Positions 20,651-30,845 are shown, numbered from the stretch's first letter. The stretch is DNA of 64,000 bases from Cronobacter malonaticus LMG 23826 (GCF_001277215.2 NZ_CP013940.1:558001-622000), one strand, 5' to 3'. The notes: a model not told the origin generated them from the letters alone. A program made the numbers and translations.

Positions 20651-21667
20651 ATGGAAATGGATGAATTAGTGGCGCTTAGTGTAAAGCATAACGTTTCTGA
20701 TCTACACCTGTGTAGCGAGCTGCCGGCGCGCTGGCGCAGGCAGGGGCGGCTGGAGCCGGTGCCAGAGCCTGTTCCGAAGCCGGAAAACCTGCTGGCGCGC
20801 TGGCTTGACGACGCCCATCAGCGCGAGCTTGCCGAGCGCGGGCAGACCGATTTCGCCGTCAGTCTTGCAGGCGGCGTGCGGCTGCGCGGCAACGCGTTTC
20901 GCCAGATGCAGGGCGTGTCGCTGGTGCTGCGCCTGCTGCCGCGCGGCTGTCCAAAGCTTGAGGCGCTCGGCGTGCCCGCCGCCGTGCCGGGATTATTGAC
21001 GATGCCGGATGGCCTGCTGCTGGTCACGGGCGCTACCGGGAGCGGTAAATCGACGACGCTTGCGGCGATGGTCGGCCACCTGAACGAGACGCTCGACGGC
21101 CATATTCTGACGCTCGAAGATCCGGTCGAATTCTGTCATCAGCCGGCGCGCTGTCTTATCCAGCAGCGTGAAATCGGCACGCACTGCCAGAGCTTCAGCG
21201 ACGGCCTGCGCGGCGCGCTGCGTGAGGATCCCGATGTCATTCTGCTGGGGGAGCTGCGCGACAGCGAAACGATCCGGCTTGCGCTCACGGCGGCGGAGAC
21301 GGGGCATCTGGTGCTGGCGACGCTGCACACCCGCGGCGCGGCGCAGGCCGTCGAGCGGCTGGTGGATGTGTTTCCCGCTGATGAGCAAAACAAAGTGCGC
21401 AGCCAGCTTGCGGGCAGCCTGAAGGCGGTGCTGGCGCAAAAGCTGGTGGCGGATGCACAGGGCGGCAGAACGGCGCTGCATGAGCTGCTTATCAACACGC
21501 CCGCCGTGGCGAATCTCATCCGTGAAGGGAAAACTCACCAGTTGCCTGGCCTGATGGAAACCGGCCAGCAACAGGGGATGCAAACCTTCGCGCAAAGCGT
21601 GGCGATGCGCCTGAACGAAGGCAGGCTGGCGCTGCAAAAAGACGCCAGCGCCGGGCACTGGGGCTAA
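20651..21667 (+). CDS. yggR: YggR, PilT-like secretion ATPase
   Basis: A 338-residue VirB11/PilT-type hexameric ATPase. Walker A is GATGSGKST at 127-135. An Asp box (LTLEDPVE), a Walker B region (EDPDVILLGELRD) and a His box (TAAETGHLVLATLHTR) are all present, so it should be an active ATPase. No pilin or pilus assembly genes are nearby, so its partner must be encoded elsewhere, and its role in enterobacteria is not defined. The stop overlaps the convergent FAD oxidoreductase gene by 4 bases. Confidence 0.93.
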   Translation: MEMDELVALSVKHNVSDLHLCSELPARWRRQGRLEPVPEPVPKPENLLARWLDDAHQRELAERGQTDFAVSLAGGVRLRGNAFRQMQGVSLVLRLLPRGCPKLEALGVPAAVPGLLTMPDGLLLVTGATGSGKSTTLAAMVGHLNETLDGHILTLEDPVEFCHQPARCLIQQREIGTHCQSFSDGLRGALREDPDVILLGELRDSETIRLALTAAETGHLVLATLHTRGAAQAVERLVDVFPADEQNKVRSQLAGSLKAVLAQKLVADAQGGRTALHELLINTPAVANLIREGKTHQLPGLMETGQQQGMQTFAQSVAMRLNEGRLALQKDASAGHWG

Positions 21668-23922
21668 CGCACGTGGAACGCGTAAAGGACGGGCAGAGCG
21701 CCTGCGGTGCTGAGGATTTCAAGACGTATGACGCTCGCGGGGCGTGGCGCATTAACGCGGTGTTCGCAGACGGCGTGATGGTTATCCGTCACTTCCGCCA
21801 GCAGCGTCTCATCGGCCCACAGGCGGTAATGCGTGACGCAGTGGGGCGTCACGGCGCAGTCGTGGCCCATCTGAACGGTTTCCATCGCGTTATCGAAATC
21901 GTTATCGAAAATCAGCGTCAGGGTGTCGAACGTTTGTGGCTGCGCCCAGTACCATTCGACGACAGGCTGTGGATCGTCCACGGCGGGCGCCCAGGCGTTT
22001 GTTTGCTGTTCGGGCCGCAGGCGGCCATTCAACAGGTTTTCCGGCGGATAACAGCGCAGCGGCGCGTCGAGGCGCAGCGCGGGCATAATCTGGTGCGGGC
22101 GGCGGCGCGGCAGCCAGAAGTCAAACTCGTCCACGCCGTAATCGCCATCGGCCACCTGGCGCGAGCGTTTGGCGACGCGCGCGTTAAGGCTGTTAAACAC
22201 CATCATGATGCCAGGCAGGTGCTGCGCGCTGAGCGCCATTTCAATGGCGTCGCATCGATCGAAAACAATAAAGACGTAACAGTCCTGGTCTGCGGTATGG
22301 CGCAGCGCTACCCGGTAGGGTGCTGCATCGTGAACCTCAAGTTCGCACTCATCCAGCCAGCGCTCCGGCGTATAGTTGCCGGGCTTGTGGCTGGTCAGCA
22401 ACTGAACCCGCAGGCGCTGTGGTGCCTCCGCGCGCAACGTAAAGTGCAGGGTCGGCAGCGACTGTCCGGCCCGCAGCGGCAGCAGCAGTGCGGTGCGCGC
22501 CGAAAGCGTTGCCCATTCACCGTTCGGCGTGAGTTCGGTAAGCTGATATTCACTGCTGACGCGAAGCTGCGCGCCCCGCGCCGGGTCGTCCAGCCGCTGG
22601 CGGGGGATATAACAGCCCGTCGCCTGCAAATGCTGTTGCAGCGCAGTGATGCGCTCGCGCGCCGCCAGCTGGCGCGGCGTAATGTCCTGCTGATGACAGA
22701 GCGCGGCCGCCCGACCGACCACTTCGCCCAGCAGCCCGCAGGTGCACATCACGCGGGCGCTGCCGAAAGCCACATGCGAGGCGGAGATAAGCCGCCCGGT
22801 CAGGAACAGGTTATCCAGCGAGCGGCTGTAGAGGCTGCGCCAGGGGATGGTATAGGTGCCTTTGCTATGAAACTGACGGCAGCCGTCGTGCGTGCTGTAG
22901 ACGCCATCCGCCGGGTGCAGGTCAATAGACCAGCCGCCGTAGGCCACCGCGTCGTAATGGTCGCGCTGCTCGATAATATCCTGCTGGCAGAGCAGGTGAT
23001 CGCCCATAAACCGGCGGCTCTCACGCTTGCCGGGAATGGTGCCGACCCACTCGATCGTGAGGTTTTCCGCATCCGGGAACTGGCCGGAGTTTTTAATGTG
23101 ATCCCATACACCCCAGACTATTTTCCACAGCTCCCATTTGATCTCTTCACTTTGATGGACGGTATCCAGACGGCCGCCCCATTCGAGCCACCAGAGATCG
23201 CAGCCGTTGAGCGTGGAGGTAAGCCGCTGATAGCGCGGAATATCGGTTATCTCTTTCAGCGCAAACGACGGCGGAACAAAGCGCACCGGCCCGCTGGTCT
23301 GTTTGGTGTAGAAGTAAATCGAATGCCCGAGCTTGTGACCGAAGCTGTCGCCTGGTGCCATTTTTTCGCCAAGTTCGTCAGCCTCTTCCGCGCCGACGCG
23401 AAACTCGGCACCCGCAAGATAGCCCAGCACGCCGTCGCCGGTGGCGTCGCAAAACTGGGTGGCGGTGAGGGTATAAAAGGTTTCGTTAATGGCGTTAAAG
23501 CCGCGCACACGTGTAATCCGCTGGCCGTTATTGACGACGTCAAAAAGCGCGGTGTTCAGCAACAGCGTCAACCCTGGCTGCGAGCGGGCGAGATCCAGCA
23601 GCACCAGATCGAACATCACCGGGTTGCCCTCTTTATTGCGCCAGAGGTTTTCTTCCAGAATCTCCCCCATAATGCCGCCTTCCCGCGCCCAGCGGTTGTT
23701 GTTACCCATGTGCGACGTGGCGCCGTTGGCCCACAGCCGCACTTCGCTGGAGGCGTTGCCGCCCAGCACCGGCCTGTCCTGCACCAGAATCACCTGCAAT
23801 CCGTCGCGGGCGGCCGCCAGCGCCGCGCACAAGCCGGCGAGCCCGCCGCCTGCCACCAGCAGATCGGCATGGAGATGCTCTTCAGGAAAGGTCCGGTCGG
23901 CGCTGCGGGGAAAGACGTTCAT
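21664..23922 (-). CDS. FAD-dependent oxidoreductase with C-terminal discoidin-like domain
   Basis: A 752-residue soluble protein without a signal peptide. The N-terminal FAD site LLVAGGGLAGLCAALAAARDG (GGGLAG at 25-30) and the following RPVLGGNASSEVRLW place it in the FAD_oxidored family (PF12831). DATGDGVLGYLAGAEFRVG is the second dinucleotide-fold motif. From about residue 620 the sequence looks like an F5/8-type (discoidin) beta sandwich: ENLLNG, AWAPAVDDPQPVVEW, TLTLIFDND and SVIRLEILS. AAGGAT precedes the ATG. The substrate is unknown; family members often sit in sugar-catabolism loci. It lies between yggR and ruvX, where E. coli has no gene. Confidence 0.85.
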   Translation of the reverse strand: MNVFPRSADRTFPEEHLHADLLVAGGGLAGLCAALAAARDGLQVILVQDRPVLGGNASSEVRLWANGATSHMGNNNRWAREGGIMGEILEENLWRNKEGNPVMFDLVLLDLARSQPGLTLLLNTALFDVVNNGQRITRVRGFNAINETFYTLTATQFCDATGDGVLGYLAGAEFRVGAEEADELGEKMAPGDSFGHKLGHSIYFYTKQTSGPVRFVPPSFALKEITDIPRYQRLTSTLNGCDLWWLEWGGRLDTVHQSEEIKWELWKIVWGVWDHIKNSGQFPDAENLTIEWVGTIPGKRESRRFMGDHLLCQQDIIEQRDHYDAVAYGGWSIDLHPADGVYSTHDGCRQFHSKGTYTIPWRSLYSRSLDNLFLTGRLISASHVAFGSARVMCTCGLLGEVVGRAAALCHQQDITPRQLAARERITALQQHLQATGCYIPRQRLDDPARGAQLRVSSEYQLTELTPNGEWATLSARTALLLPLRAGQSLPTLHFTLRAEAPQRLRVQLLTSHKPGNYTPERWLDECELEVHDAAPYRVALRHTADQDCYVFIVFDRCDAIEMALSAQHLPGIMMVFNSLNARVAKRSRQVADGDYGVDEFDFWLPRRRPHQIMPALRLDAPLRCYPPENLLNGRLRPEQQTNAWAPAVDDPQPVVEWYWAQPQTFDTLTLIFDNDFDNAMETVQMGHDCAVTPHCVTHYRLWADETLLAEVTDNHHAVCEHRVNAPRPASVIRLEILSTAGALPVLYAFHVR

Positions 23923-23954
23923 AAACTTGTATCCTTCTTAACTGGCATTACACT

Positions 23955-23969
23955 CATGACATTGTCATG
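23955..23969. promoter_or_regulatory. 15-bp palindrome in the divergent FAD-oxidoreductase/iclR promoter
   Basis: CATGACA and TGTCATG flank a single T, a perfect hyphenated dyad in the middle of the short gap between the two divergent genes. IclR-family dimers bind palindromes of about this size, so it is a good operator candidate for the neighbouring regulator. It would allow simultaneous control of both genes. The binder is inferred. Confidence 0.6.
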
Positions 23970-23984
23970 CAACGGGACTTCGCT

Positions 23985-24677
23985 ATGTCTTCACAACCCA
24001 ACCAGAGCCTGATCGATGGGATCCGCTGCCTGCAGTACCTGGTCTCCAGCGATCGGGCCATCGGTTGTCGTGAACTGGCCCGACTGATGGGCATTAACAC
24101 CACACGCGTCAACCGCCTGCTGATGACAATGGCCTCTATCGGCCTCACCATGCAGGATGAGCAGCGCCGTTATCTGCCAGGCCCCGGCATTCACGCCCTG
24201 GCGGCACAGGCGATTCGTGGTTCTTCGCTTTTCTCCCATGCCCTGCCGCTGCTTGAGCGCTACGCCCCGAAAGATGTGGTGGTGGCGCTGGGCGTGCTCT
24301 GGGAAGATCAAATCATCTACATCTATCACTCCACGCCCGGCACTCAGATGAGCCAGGCGCTGGCCGGTTTTCGCATGCTGCCTGCCTGGCAGTCGGTCAT
24401 CGGCATGTCGCTGCTGGCGGCGGAGAGCGACGAGGCGCTGGAAGCGCGCTTCACGCCTGAGCAGTGGGAACAGCTCGCGCCTCACGTGGCGCAGCAGCGC
24501 GAGCAGGGCCTGGTGGTCTGGCGCCACGACGACGGTGAAGTCTCGATGGCGAAACCGCTCGGTATTCATAACGCCGCGGTAGCGCTGGCTGGCATGTGGA
24601 ACATCAGCAATCCTGAAATCCACTCGCGGCTGGAGCAGCTCAACGAGCTGGCCGCGCGGCTGATGAAACCTGCCTGA
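23985..24677 (+). CDS. IclR-family transcriptional regulator
   Basis: A 230-residue protein. The N-terminal winged helix (SLIDGIRCLQYLVSSDRAIGCRELARLMGINTTRVNRLLMTM) and the C-terminal ligand-binding domain fit the IclR family. ATG 23967 is in frame six codons upstream, but it lies inside the palindrome at 23955-23969 and has no ribosome-binding site. ATG 23985 has CGGGA seven bases in front, so I chose it. It is the likely local regulator of the divergent FAD-dependent oxidoreductase gene. The effector is unknown. The 159 bases after it hold no visible gene. Confidence 0.87.
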   Translation: MSSQPNQSLIDGIRCLQYLVSSDRAIGCRELARLMGINTTRVNRLLMTMASIGLTMQDEQRRYLPGPGIHALAAQAIRGSSLFSHALPLLERYAPKDVVVALGVLWEDQIIYIYHSTPGTQMSQALAGFRMLPAWQSVIGMSLLAAESDEALEARFTPEQWEQLAPHVAQQREQGLVVWRHDDGEVSMAKPLGIHNAAVALAGMWNISNPEIHSRLEQLNELAARLMKPA

Positions 24678-24836
24678 CGTTAACTGGTTATGTTTCTTTT
24701 ATAGAAACGATCGGCGAGTCGGGCAAAGACATCACCAGAGAAGTGTGATCCGGGGCGGATTCATGAGTGGAAATAAAGAATTCGGGCGGATAAGAAAAGG
24801 GCAAACGCAGCGCCTGGCAGCGCTGCGCGTCATGCG

Positions 24837-25253
24837 TTAGCCGTGTTGCTCGAAGTAGCTTTCCAGGATGACGACCGCCGAGGCGGAGTCTACGCTGCCT
24901 TTGTTCAGCGCGCGGAAACCGCCGCGCTCGAAAAGCCCGGCGCGGGCTTCTACAGTGCTGAGGCGTTCGTCGTGCAGCGTCACTTTTATGCCGAAGCGGC
25001 CATGCAGCCGGTTGGCGAACGTGCGCGCGCGCGCCGTCAGCGGCTGTTCAGTGCCGTCCATATTCAGCGGCAGGCCAACAATCACGTCGTCCGGCTGCCA
25101 CTCTTTCAGGAGCCGTTCGATGAGCGTCCAGTCCGGGTTGCCGTTTTGCGCTTTGATGGCGGTAAGCGGGCGGGCTGTGGCCGTCACGCGCTGCCCAATC
25201 GCCACGCCGATACTTTTCGTGCCAAAATCGAAGGCCAGCAGGGTACCGCTCAT
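24837..25253 (-). CDS. ruvX: RuvX (YqgF), RNase H-like putative Holliday junction resolvase / pre-16S rRNA nuclease
   Basis: A 138-residue RNase H-fold protein with [12 protein letters not shown], which carries the first catalytic aspartate, and VGLPLNMDG and DERLSTVEA, which complete the YqgF signature. In E. coli it is needed for 16S rRNA 5'-end maturation and is essential; the resolvase name comes from structural similarity. It starts within the yqgE stop codon (TAATG), so the two are translationally coupled. Confidence 0.95.
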   Translation of the reverse strand: MSGTLLAFDFGTKSIGVAIGQRVTATARPLTAIKAQNGNPDWTLIERLLKEWQPDDVIVGLPLNMDGTEQPLTARARTFANRLHGRFGIKVTLHDERLSTVEARAGLFERGGFRALNKGSVDSASAVVILESYFEQHG

Positions 25254-25816
25254 TACGCGTGCCCCGCTTCGCCAGGCATGGTATGGATGTCGATACCGAT
25301 AAGCTTCGCGGCCTCGCGCCAGCGGTCGGCGATAGGCGTGCGGAAGAGAATGTTCAGATCCGCCGGTGCCGTAAGCCAGGCATTCTCCAGGATCTCTTCT
25401 TCAAGCTGGCCTTTCTCCCAGGAGGAGTAGCCGAGCGCTACCAGTACGTCATCGGGCTGTTCGGCGGTGCCGAGCGTTTCCAGCACGTCACGCGATGTCG
25501 TGATCACGGTGTTATCGGAAATACGAATGCTGGAGGAGAACGCATCCGGCGGCGTGTGCAGGATAAAACCGCGATCTTCGGCAAGCGGGCCGCCGAGAAA
25601 CACGGGCTTATCGAGACGAATTGCCGGGTCGCGCGGCTCCGGCGTGATTTTCAGCTTCTGAAGAACACCTTCAACCTGCAGATTTTCCAGAGGTTTGTTA
25701 ATGATAAGGCCCATCGCGCCTTCATTGTTGTATTCGCAGATATACACCACGGAACGGCGGAACAGCGGGTCCTGAAGGGCCGGCATGGCAATGAGGAAAT
25801 GATGCTGTAAATTCAT
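25253..25816 (-). CDS. yqgE: YqgE, DUF179 family protein
   Basis: A 187-residue conserved protein of unknown function, almost always paired with ruvX. The frame can open two codons upstream with TTG, but ATG 25816 ([23 protein letters not shown]) is the conserved start and gives the E. coli length. [15 protein letters not shown] and [14 protein letters not shown] are family signatures. gshB lies upstream on the same strand across 113 bases. Confidence 0.93.
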   Translation of the reverse strand: MNLQHHFLIAMPALQDPLFRRSVVYICEYNNEGAMGLIINKPLENLQVEGVLQKLKITPEPRDPAIRLDKPVFLGGPLAEDRGFILHTPPDAFSSSIRISDNTVITTSRDVLETLGTAEQPDDVLVALGYSSWEKGQLEEEILENAWLTAPADLNILFRTPIADRWREAAKLIGIDIHTMPGEAGHA

Positions 25817-25929
25817 CGTCAAAAGTTCTGTAGTCCTGGTTGGAAAATCGGCAGATTCAGTATGCGGGGAAAGTCGCGAACTGTCACCCCCGGTGGGGTA
25901 ACGGGCGGGAGAGTTCCCGCCCGAAAGGC

Positions 25930-26877
25930 TTACTTAGCGAGGCGTTTTTCGATAGCGTCCATCAGCATGCCGGTAATGGAAACCGGGTACTGCGCTTCGA
26001 TTTCACGCACGCAGGTAGGGCTGGTGACGTTAATTTCCGTCAGCTTGTCGCCGATGATATCGAGGCCGACAAAAATCAGACCTTTCGCTTTCAGCGTCGG
26101 CCCGACGCGACGGGCGATTTCCCAGTCGCTGTCCGTCAGCGGACGCGGTTCGCCACGGCCGCCTGCCGCCAGGTTGCCACGGGTTTCGCCGCCCTGCGGA
26201 ATGCGTGCAAGGCAGTACGGCACCGGCTCGCCATCGACAACCAGCACGCGCTTGTCGCCGTCTTTGATAGCTGGCAGGTAGTTCTGCGCCATGCAGTAGC
26301 GGCTACCGAGTACCGTCAGGGTTTCTGCGATAACAGAAAGGTTCGGATCGCCTTCTTTCACGCGGAAAATCGACGCGCCGCCCATGCCGTCCAGCGGTTT
26401 TAAGATGATATCGCCATGCTTTTCCCAGAAGGCTTTCAGCTGCGCTTTATTACGCGTTACCAGCGTATGCGGAGTCAGATCGGCAAACCACGCGGTGAAG
26501 AGTTTTTCGTTGCAGTCGCGCAGGCTCTGGGGCTTGTTGACGATAAGCGTGCCTTTCTCTTCGGCGCGCTCAAGGATGTAAGTGGCGTAGATGAATTCGG
26601 TGTCGAACGGCGGATCTTTTCGCATCAGCACCACGTCAAGATCGGCCAGCGCAATATCCTGCTCGGTGCCGAATTCGTACCATTTGTCGTAATTCTGCTC
26701 GACGCTCACCAGACGCGTGCGGGCGCGGCCTTCGCCGTTATCGAGGTACAGATCCGCCATTTCCATATAGTGGAGTTCGTAGCCGCGGCGCTGGGCTTCC
26801 AGCAGCATAGCGAAGCTGGAATCTTTCTTGATGTTGATGTTTGCGATGGGGTCCATCACGATGCCGAGCTTGATCAT
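25930..26877 (-). CDS. gshB: Glutathione synthetase
   Basis: A 315-residue ATP-grasp enzyme that joins gamma-glutamylcysteine and glycine to make glutathione in the cytoplasm. The ATP-grasp core ([18 protein letters not shown]), [17 protein letters not shown] and [17 protein letters not shown] are conserved, and the length matches E. coli GshB. The ATG is preceded by AAAGGAGAAAAATA. It follows rsmE by 12 bases, so the two are probably co-transcribed, as in E. coli. Confidence 0.97.
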   Translation of the reverse strand: MIKLGIVMDPIANINIKKDSSFAMLLEAQRRGYELHYMEMADLYLDNGEGRARTRLVSVEQNYDKWYEFGTEQDIALADLDVVLMRKDPPFDTEFIYATYILERAEEKGTLIVNKPQSLRDCNEKLFTAWFADLTPHTLVTRNKAQLKAFWEKHGDIILKPLDGMGGASIFRVKEGDPNLSVIAETLTVLGSRYCMAQNYLPAIKDGDKRVLVVDGEPVPYCLARIPQGGETRGNLAAGGRGEPRPLTDSDWEIARRVGPTLKAKGLIFVGLDIIGDKLTEINVTSPTCVREIEAQYPVSITGMLMDAIEKRLAK

Positions 26878-26889
26878 TATTTTTCTCCT

Positions 26890-27621
26890 TTAGCCCAGAT
26901 CGCCAAAGCGCACCTGCAGTGCGGTGATGGCGGTGAGCGCAGTGGTCTCTGTGCGCAAAACGCGTGGTCCTAACAGGATATCAGTAAACTGGTAACGTGC
27001 GGTCATGGCAATTTCGTCAGCGGAAAGGCCGCCTTCCGGGCCAATCAGCAGACGCACGCGCTCAACGGGCTGTGGCAGCGTGTTGATGCTGTGCGCGGCG
27101 CGCGGGTGAAGATTGAGCTTAAGGCCGCTGTCCGGCTCGGCGCACCAGGCTTCGAGATCCATTGCCGGGCGGATTTCCGGCACCACGTTGCGACCGCACT
27201 GCTCGCAGGCGGCAATCGCGATTTTCTGCCACTGTTGCAGCTTTTTATTGAGGCGCTCTTCATCAAGCTTAACGCCGCAGCGCTCTGAAAATAGCGGGGT
27301 AATGACGCTGACTCCAAGCTCAATCGACTTCTGGATGGTGAATTCCATCTTCTCGCCGCGCGACATCACCTGGCCGAGATGTAAAAAGAGCGGCGATTCG
27401 CGGTTCGCCTCTTCACGGCTCACCACATTCACCAGCACGCTTTTTTTGCTCGCCTGCGTGATTTCAGCGGCAAAGACATGGTTGCTGCCGTCGAACAGTT
27501 GCAGCGCCTGGCCTGCGCTCATGCGCAGCACGCGGCCAACGTGGTTCGCGGCGTCTTCATCAAGAGCGATTTCACGCCCGACGACCAGCGGCTCGGGGTG
27601 ATAGATGCGGGGAATTCGCAT
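26890..27621 (-). CDS. rsmE: 16S rRNA m3U1498 methyltransferase
   Basis: A SPOUT-class (trefoil knot) methyltransferase that modifies U1498 of 16S rRNA with SAM. The knot motifs [13 protein letters not shown] and [16 protein letters not shown] are intact. I chose ATG 27621 ([12 protein letters not shown], 243 residues, the E. coli length), because CCGGAAAA lies at a proper distance. Another ATG two codons upstream (27627) cannot be excluded. gshB follows 12 bases later. Confidence 0.95.
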   Translation of the reverse strand: MRIPRIYHPEPLVVGREIALDEDAANHVGRVLRMSAGQALQLFDGSNHVFAAEITQASKKSVLVNVVSREEANRESPLFLHLGQVMSRGEKMEFTIQKSIELGVSVITPLFSERCGVKLDEERLNKKLQQWQKIAIAACEQCGRNVVPEIRPAMDLEAWCAEPDSGLKLNLHPRAAHSINTLPQPVERVRLLIGPEGGLSADEIAMTARYQFTDILLGPRVLRTETTALTAITALQVRFGDLG

Positions 27622-27694
27622 GGGCATTTTCCGGTAAACGGGCTTGCGGCATCGCGCGGCAAGCCCTGCATTAACAATTGCCCGGTAGTGTAGG

Positions 27695-28402
27695 TTAGCG
27701 GTTTTGCCCCTGGCAAGCCTGCTGTACGTAGGGGTTATGGTTGCCCTGCACCTTCGCGATGCGTTCGTCGCGGGTACACTCCCACGGCGTCACCGGGTAG
27801 AGCTTGTTCCAGGCCTCGAAAAGCTGCGTCTGGGCGCGCGACAGGTTGAGCTGATATTTATCGCGCATATAGAAATAGGTACGCGCGATAGCGCCGCGTG
27901 CGCGGGCAGGCGGCTCGGCCTGTTTATTTTTAAAGTCGACTTTCATTTCGCACTGGCCGTACTGGCCTTCCCCGCCGCGCCACTGGCTGTAAAGGAAATT
28001 GCCGCGATCGCCGTTCACTTCGCCGACGGCGGGTTGCAGGTTATGAAGATCGGTTTCCATTTCGCGATAAACCGGGTCTTTATCGCAGTTTTTCCGTCCG
28101 CCATCCTGCCAGCACTGACGCTGGTGGCCGAACTGCCACGCGGGCACCACGTGTTCCCATTCAATGCGCGACGCGCGGTTTTCGTTTTTCCGCACCTGAT
28201 AGCCGCAGGCTTTGAGATCGGGGATCCCCTTTTTGCCCTGCCAGGTAATCGGGCAGCCGCAGTAGAAATCGCCAGGCGCGTCGGCGTTGATTTTCACGCC
28301 AGCCGCTTTGGCCTGGCTGAAACTATGAATACCGGACGCCAGCGCAGCGGGCGCGGCAAAGGCGACGCACAGCGCCGCCGCCAGTGTAATTTTGCGAGAC
28401 AT
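27695..28402 (-). CDS. endA: Periplasmic endonuclease I
   Basis: A 235-residue non-specific DNA endonuclease. A Sec signal peptide ([22 protein letters not shown]) directs it to the periplasm. The ribosome-binding site is AAGGAGCTGGAAG. The catalytic beta-beta-alpha-metal region is around [18 protein letters not shown], with the general-base histidine and [10 protein letters not shown] downstream. Many cysteines fit disulfide formation in the mature enzyme. The length equals E. coli EndA. Confidence 0.96.
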   Translation of the reverse strand: MSRKITLAAALCVAFAAPAALASGIHSFSQAKAAGVKINADAPGDFYCGCPITWQGKKGIPDLKACGYQVRKNENRASRIEWEHVVPAWQFGHQRQCWQDGGRKNCDKDPVYREMETDLHNLQPAVGEVNGDRGNFLYSQWRGGEGQYGQCEMKVDFKNKQAEPPARARGAIARTYFYMRDKYQLNLSRAQTQLFEAWNKLYPVTPWECTRDERIAKVQGNHNPYVQQACQGQNR

Positions 28403-28490
28403 CTTCCAGCTCCTTGTCCGAAGGTGTTCGCAACGTAACGAAGGCGGGCGCCGGAAGCAATCGGTTATTGCCAGAAATTTCCTGAAGGCG

Positions 28491-28991
28491 TCAGTTTTCT
28501 GCGACGAGCGTATCGCCGCAGCGCACGCAGCGGTACTGGGTTTCGCCGCGTACGACGCGGTTATGACGGCGCACAGTCAGTTGATGCTGCTGACAGCGGC
28601 AGCGGTAGGGGAAGGTGTTAGCACGCACCGAATCGAGCTCAAACTGATGCGTACGGCGCGCCGGAACGCCGAGCACGCTTTCCATCATCCATTTCCACTC
28701 TTTGCCGTGCGGCGGCACGCGGCCGAAATGTTTCCAGACCAGCAGGTGCGCCAGCTCGTGCGGCACCACTTCATCAATAAACGCCTGCTGGTTTTCCATC
28801 AGCAGTACCGGATTTAAGCGGATTTCATAGCTTTCGAGCCAGGCGGTACCCGCCGCTGTGCCGCGCTGTTGATAGACCAGTTTTGGCTCCGGGTAGTTGC
28901 GGCCAAGTTTGAGATTAGCGCGTGCGAGCGCGTCGCGCAGGCTGCGCATTACGGCCTGTTGAATGGCGATGGGAAGACGTGGGGTTTTCAT
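28491..28991 (-). CDS. sprT: SprT family zinc metalloprotein
   Basis: A 166-residue SprT-like domain protein with the zincin motif HELAH at 78-82 and a C-terminal zinc-ribbon-like CRCQQH...CVRCGD. The eukaryotic relative is Spartan, a DNA-protein crosslink protease; the bacterial role is not established. The frame extends 23 codons further, but the start at 28991 ([16 protein letters not shown]) matches E. coli and the extra residues show no conservation. Confidence 0.92.
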   Translation of the reverse strand: MKTPRLPIAIQQAVMRSLRDALARANLKLGRNYPEPKLVYQQRGTAAGTAWLESYEIRLNPVLLMENQQAFIDEVVPHELAHLLVWKHFGRVPPHGKEWKWMMESVLGVPARRTHQFELDSVRANTFPYRCRCQQHQLTVRRHNRVVRGETQYRCVRCGDTLVAEN

Positions 28992-29081
28992 AGCGAGAGG
29001 ATAGAACTGAGGAGGGGATGGGCGCAAGAGGCGGCAGCCCCTTGCGCATGCCGCCCGCATGAACGGGCGGCAAGGTCAGGC

Positions 29082-30476
29082 TTAGTCGTTTGAACCGATG
29101 TCGCGCAGTTTACGGCCCTGCATCAGATTACGCTCGATATGCTCCAGCGACACGTGCTTGGTTTCCGGTATCAGCAGTACGGTCAGCACGATGAAGAACA
29201 GGTTGAGACCGGCGTAGACCCAGAAGGTCGGCGCGTTGCCCAGCGTGTTGAGCATGGTGAGGAAGGTCGCACCGACGATCATGTTCGCAATCCAGTTGGT
29301 CGTGGTGGAGAGCGTGATGCCGAAATCGCGGCCTTTCAGCGGCTGAATTTCAGAGCACAGCACCCAAATCAGCGGGCCGGCGCTCATGGCGAAACCGATG
29401 ATGAACATCAGCAGCATCGCGACGGCGAAGTACTGGCCTGCCGGGCTGTCGATGCCCATGTGCAGCATGGTGCCGAGAATGCCCATACCGGCGGCCATGA
29501 CGATAAAGCCCAGAATCAGCGTCGGCTTACGGCCCCAGCGGTCAACCAGGCCGATGGCGATAAAGGTCGCCAGGACGTTGGTCAGGCCGACAATCACGGT
29601 GCCCCACATCTGCTCTGTGGTGTTGGAGTAACCCGCCAGTTCAAAGATTTTCGGCGCGTAATACATGATGACGTTCATCCCGGTGAACTGCTGCATCACC
29701 TGCAACAGAATGCCGAGGAACACTGCGCGGCGGAAGTTGCTGTTGTCTTTAAACAGCGCCCAGCCGCCCTGTTTCACCTTCAGGCTTTCGCGAATCTCTT
29801 CCAGCTCGCGTTTGGCTTCGGCGCTGGAATCACGCAGGCGCAGCAGAACGCGCTCGGCGTCGTGGAAGCGACGTTTCGCGGCGAACCAGCGTGGGCTGTC
29901 CGGCAGGAAGAAAACGCCAATCAGCAGCAGGATGGCCGGGATAGTGATAACCCCGAGCATCCAGCGCCAGGCGCCGCTGTAGCTGAACGCGGTGTCAGAA
30001 AGATACGCACCCAGAATACCGATGGTGATCATCAGCTGATACATAGAAATCATACTGCCGCGGATTTTCTCCGGCGCGATTTCAGAGAGGTACAGCGGCG
30101 CGGTGTAAGAGGCGATACCGACCGCAAGGCCCAGTAACACGCGGGAGATAATCAGCACTTCCACATTTGGCGCGAACGCCGAGCAGAGGGAGCCGATAAC
30201 GAACAGCACGGAACCAATCATCAGGCTGTATTTACGCCCGAGACGCGAAGAGAGCCAGCCGCTGCCAACCGCGCCGACCGCAGCACCGAACATCATGGAG
30301 CTGACCACCCACTCCTGTTGATGTGGCGTGATATTAAAATCTTTGGCGATGAAGGGCAGCGCGCCCGCAATGACGCCGATGTCGAGGCCGAAAAGAAGTC
30401 CTGCCAGAGCCGCCAGAAAGCAGACGAAGAACGTCATGGCCTTGTGTGAACGCCCCTGTTTTTTATTGTCAGGCAT
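29082..30476 (-). CDS. galP: Galactose:H+ symporter
   Basis: A 464-residue major-facilitator sugar porter with twelve membrane helices. Sugar-porter signatures are [17 protein letters not shown] in helix 1, [13 protein letters not shown] in loop 2-3, VPETKH-type [14 protein letters not shown] at the end and RWGRKPTL in the second half. It imports galactose and glucose with protons. The promoter region holds a GalR/GalS operator and a CRP site, as expected for galP. The length is the same as E. coli GalP. Confidence 0.96.
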   Translation of the reverse strand: MPDNKKQGRSHKAMTFFVCFLAALAGLLFGLDIGVIAGALPFIAKDFNITPHQQEWVVSSMMFGAAVGAVGSGWLSSRLGRKYSLMIGSVLFVIGSLCSAFAPNVEVLIISRVLLGLAVGIASYTAPLYLSEIAPEKIRGSMISMYQLMITIGILGAYLSDTAFSYSGAWRWMLGVITIPAILLLIGVFFLPDSPRWFAAKRRFHDAERVLLRLRDSSAEAKRELEEIRESLKVKQGGWALFKDNSNFRRAVFLGILLQVMQQFTGMNVIMYYAPKIFELAGYSNTTEQMWGTVIVGLTNVLATFIAIGLVDRWGRKPTLILGFIVMAAGMGILGTMLHMGIDSPAGQYFAVAMLLMFIIGFAMSAGPLIWVLCSEIQPLKGRDFGITLSTTTNWIANMIVGATFLTMLNTLGNAPTFWVYAGLNLFFIVLTVLLIPETKHVSLEHIERNLMQGRKLRDIGSND

Positions 30477-30541
30477 ACTGCCCTCCAGTTGGGTTATTGG
30501 TTTTATCGTGGTAAAGGGTAAGTTAGCGTAACGTAAAAATA

Positions 30542-30557
30542 TGTGATATCAGTCACG
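30542..30557 (-). promoter_or_regulatory. CRP site upstream of galP
   Basis: TGTGATATCAGTCACG fits TGTGA-N6-TCACA with one mismatch. It lies 66-81 bases before the galP start and 3 bases from the GalR operator, which suits catabolite activation of a sugar transporter. Confidence 0.75.
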
Positions 30558-30560
30558 TGC

Positions 30561-30576
30561 GTGTAATCGGTTACAC
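30561..30576 (-). promoter_or_regulatory. GalR/GalS operator upstream of galP
   Basis: GTGTAATCGGTTACAC fits the GalR/GalS consensus GTGNAANCGNTTNCAC and is nearly a perfect palindrome. Its position before galP supports the identity of that gene over other sugar porters. A second, weaker core AAGCGCTT is at about 30593-30600, but its flanks do not fit. Confidence 0.85.
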
Positions 30577-30845
30577 TAGTGTCAGCTTCTGTAAAGCGCT
30601 TATCCCTTTTTTAATCAGTTAATTAGTGTAGCCAGAAACGAAGCGGCGGAGAGGAATTCAGACTAAACCGAAGCGGGATGTAACAGACCGCAGAAGGAGC
30701 GTTTGCGTATAGACAATTCCGAAAAAACGCCGCTTTTCCTGCTCATGTAATCGGTTTCAGTAAGATCGTGTCCGTCGCGATGGCAGAAAGTATAGCTGCT
30801 GACGGTAAAGAAGAAGGGGCAGGGCGCTATACCGCCCAAAAAGCA
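30577..30845. other. Rest of the galP-metK intergenic region
   Basis: The gap between galP and metK is 410 bases. Apart from the galP regulatory sites and the metK terminator I see no conserved gene here. A reading frame on the minus strand between 30663 and 30941 runs into metK and resembles nothing I recognise, so it was not called. Confidence 0.5.

Noticed and set aside
21673..24012. Open frame of 779 codons on the plus strand opposite the FAD oxidoreductase
   Set aside because: The minus-strand frame has clear FAD motifs and a good ribosome-binding site; the opposite frame has none and overlaps the iclR promoter.
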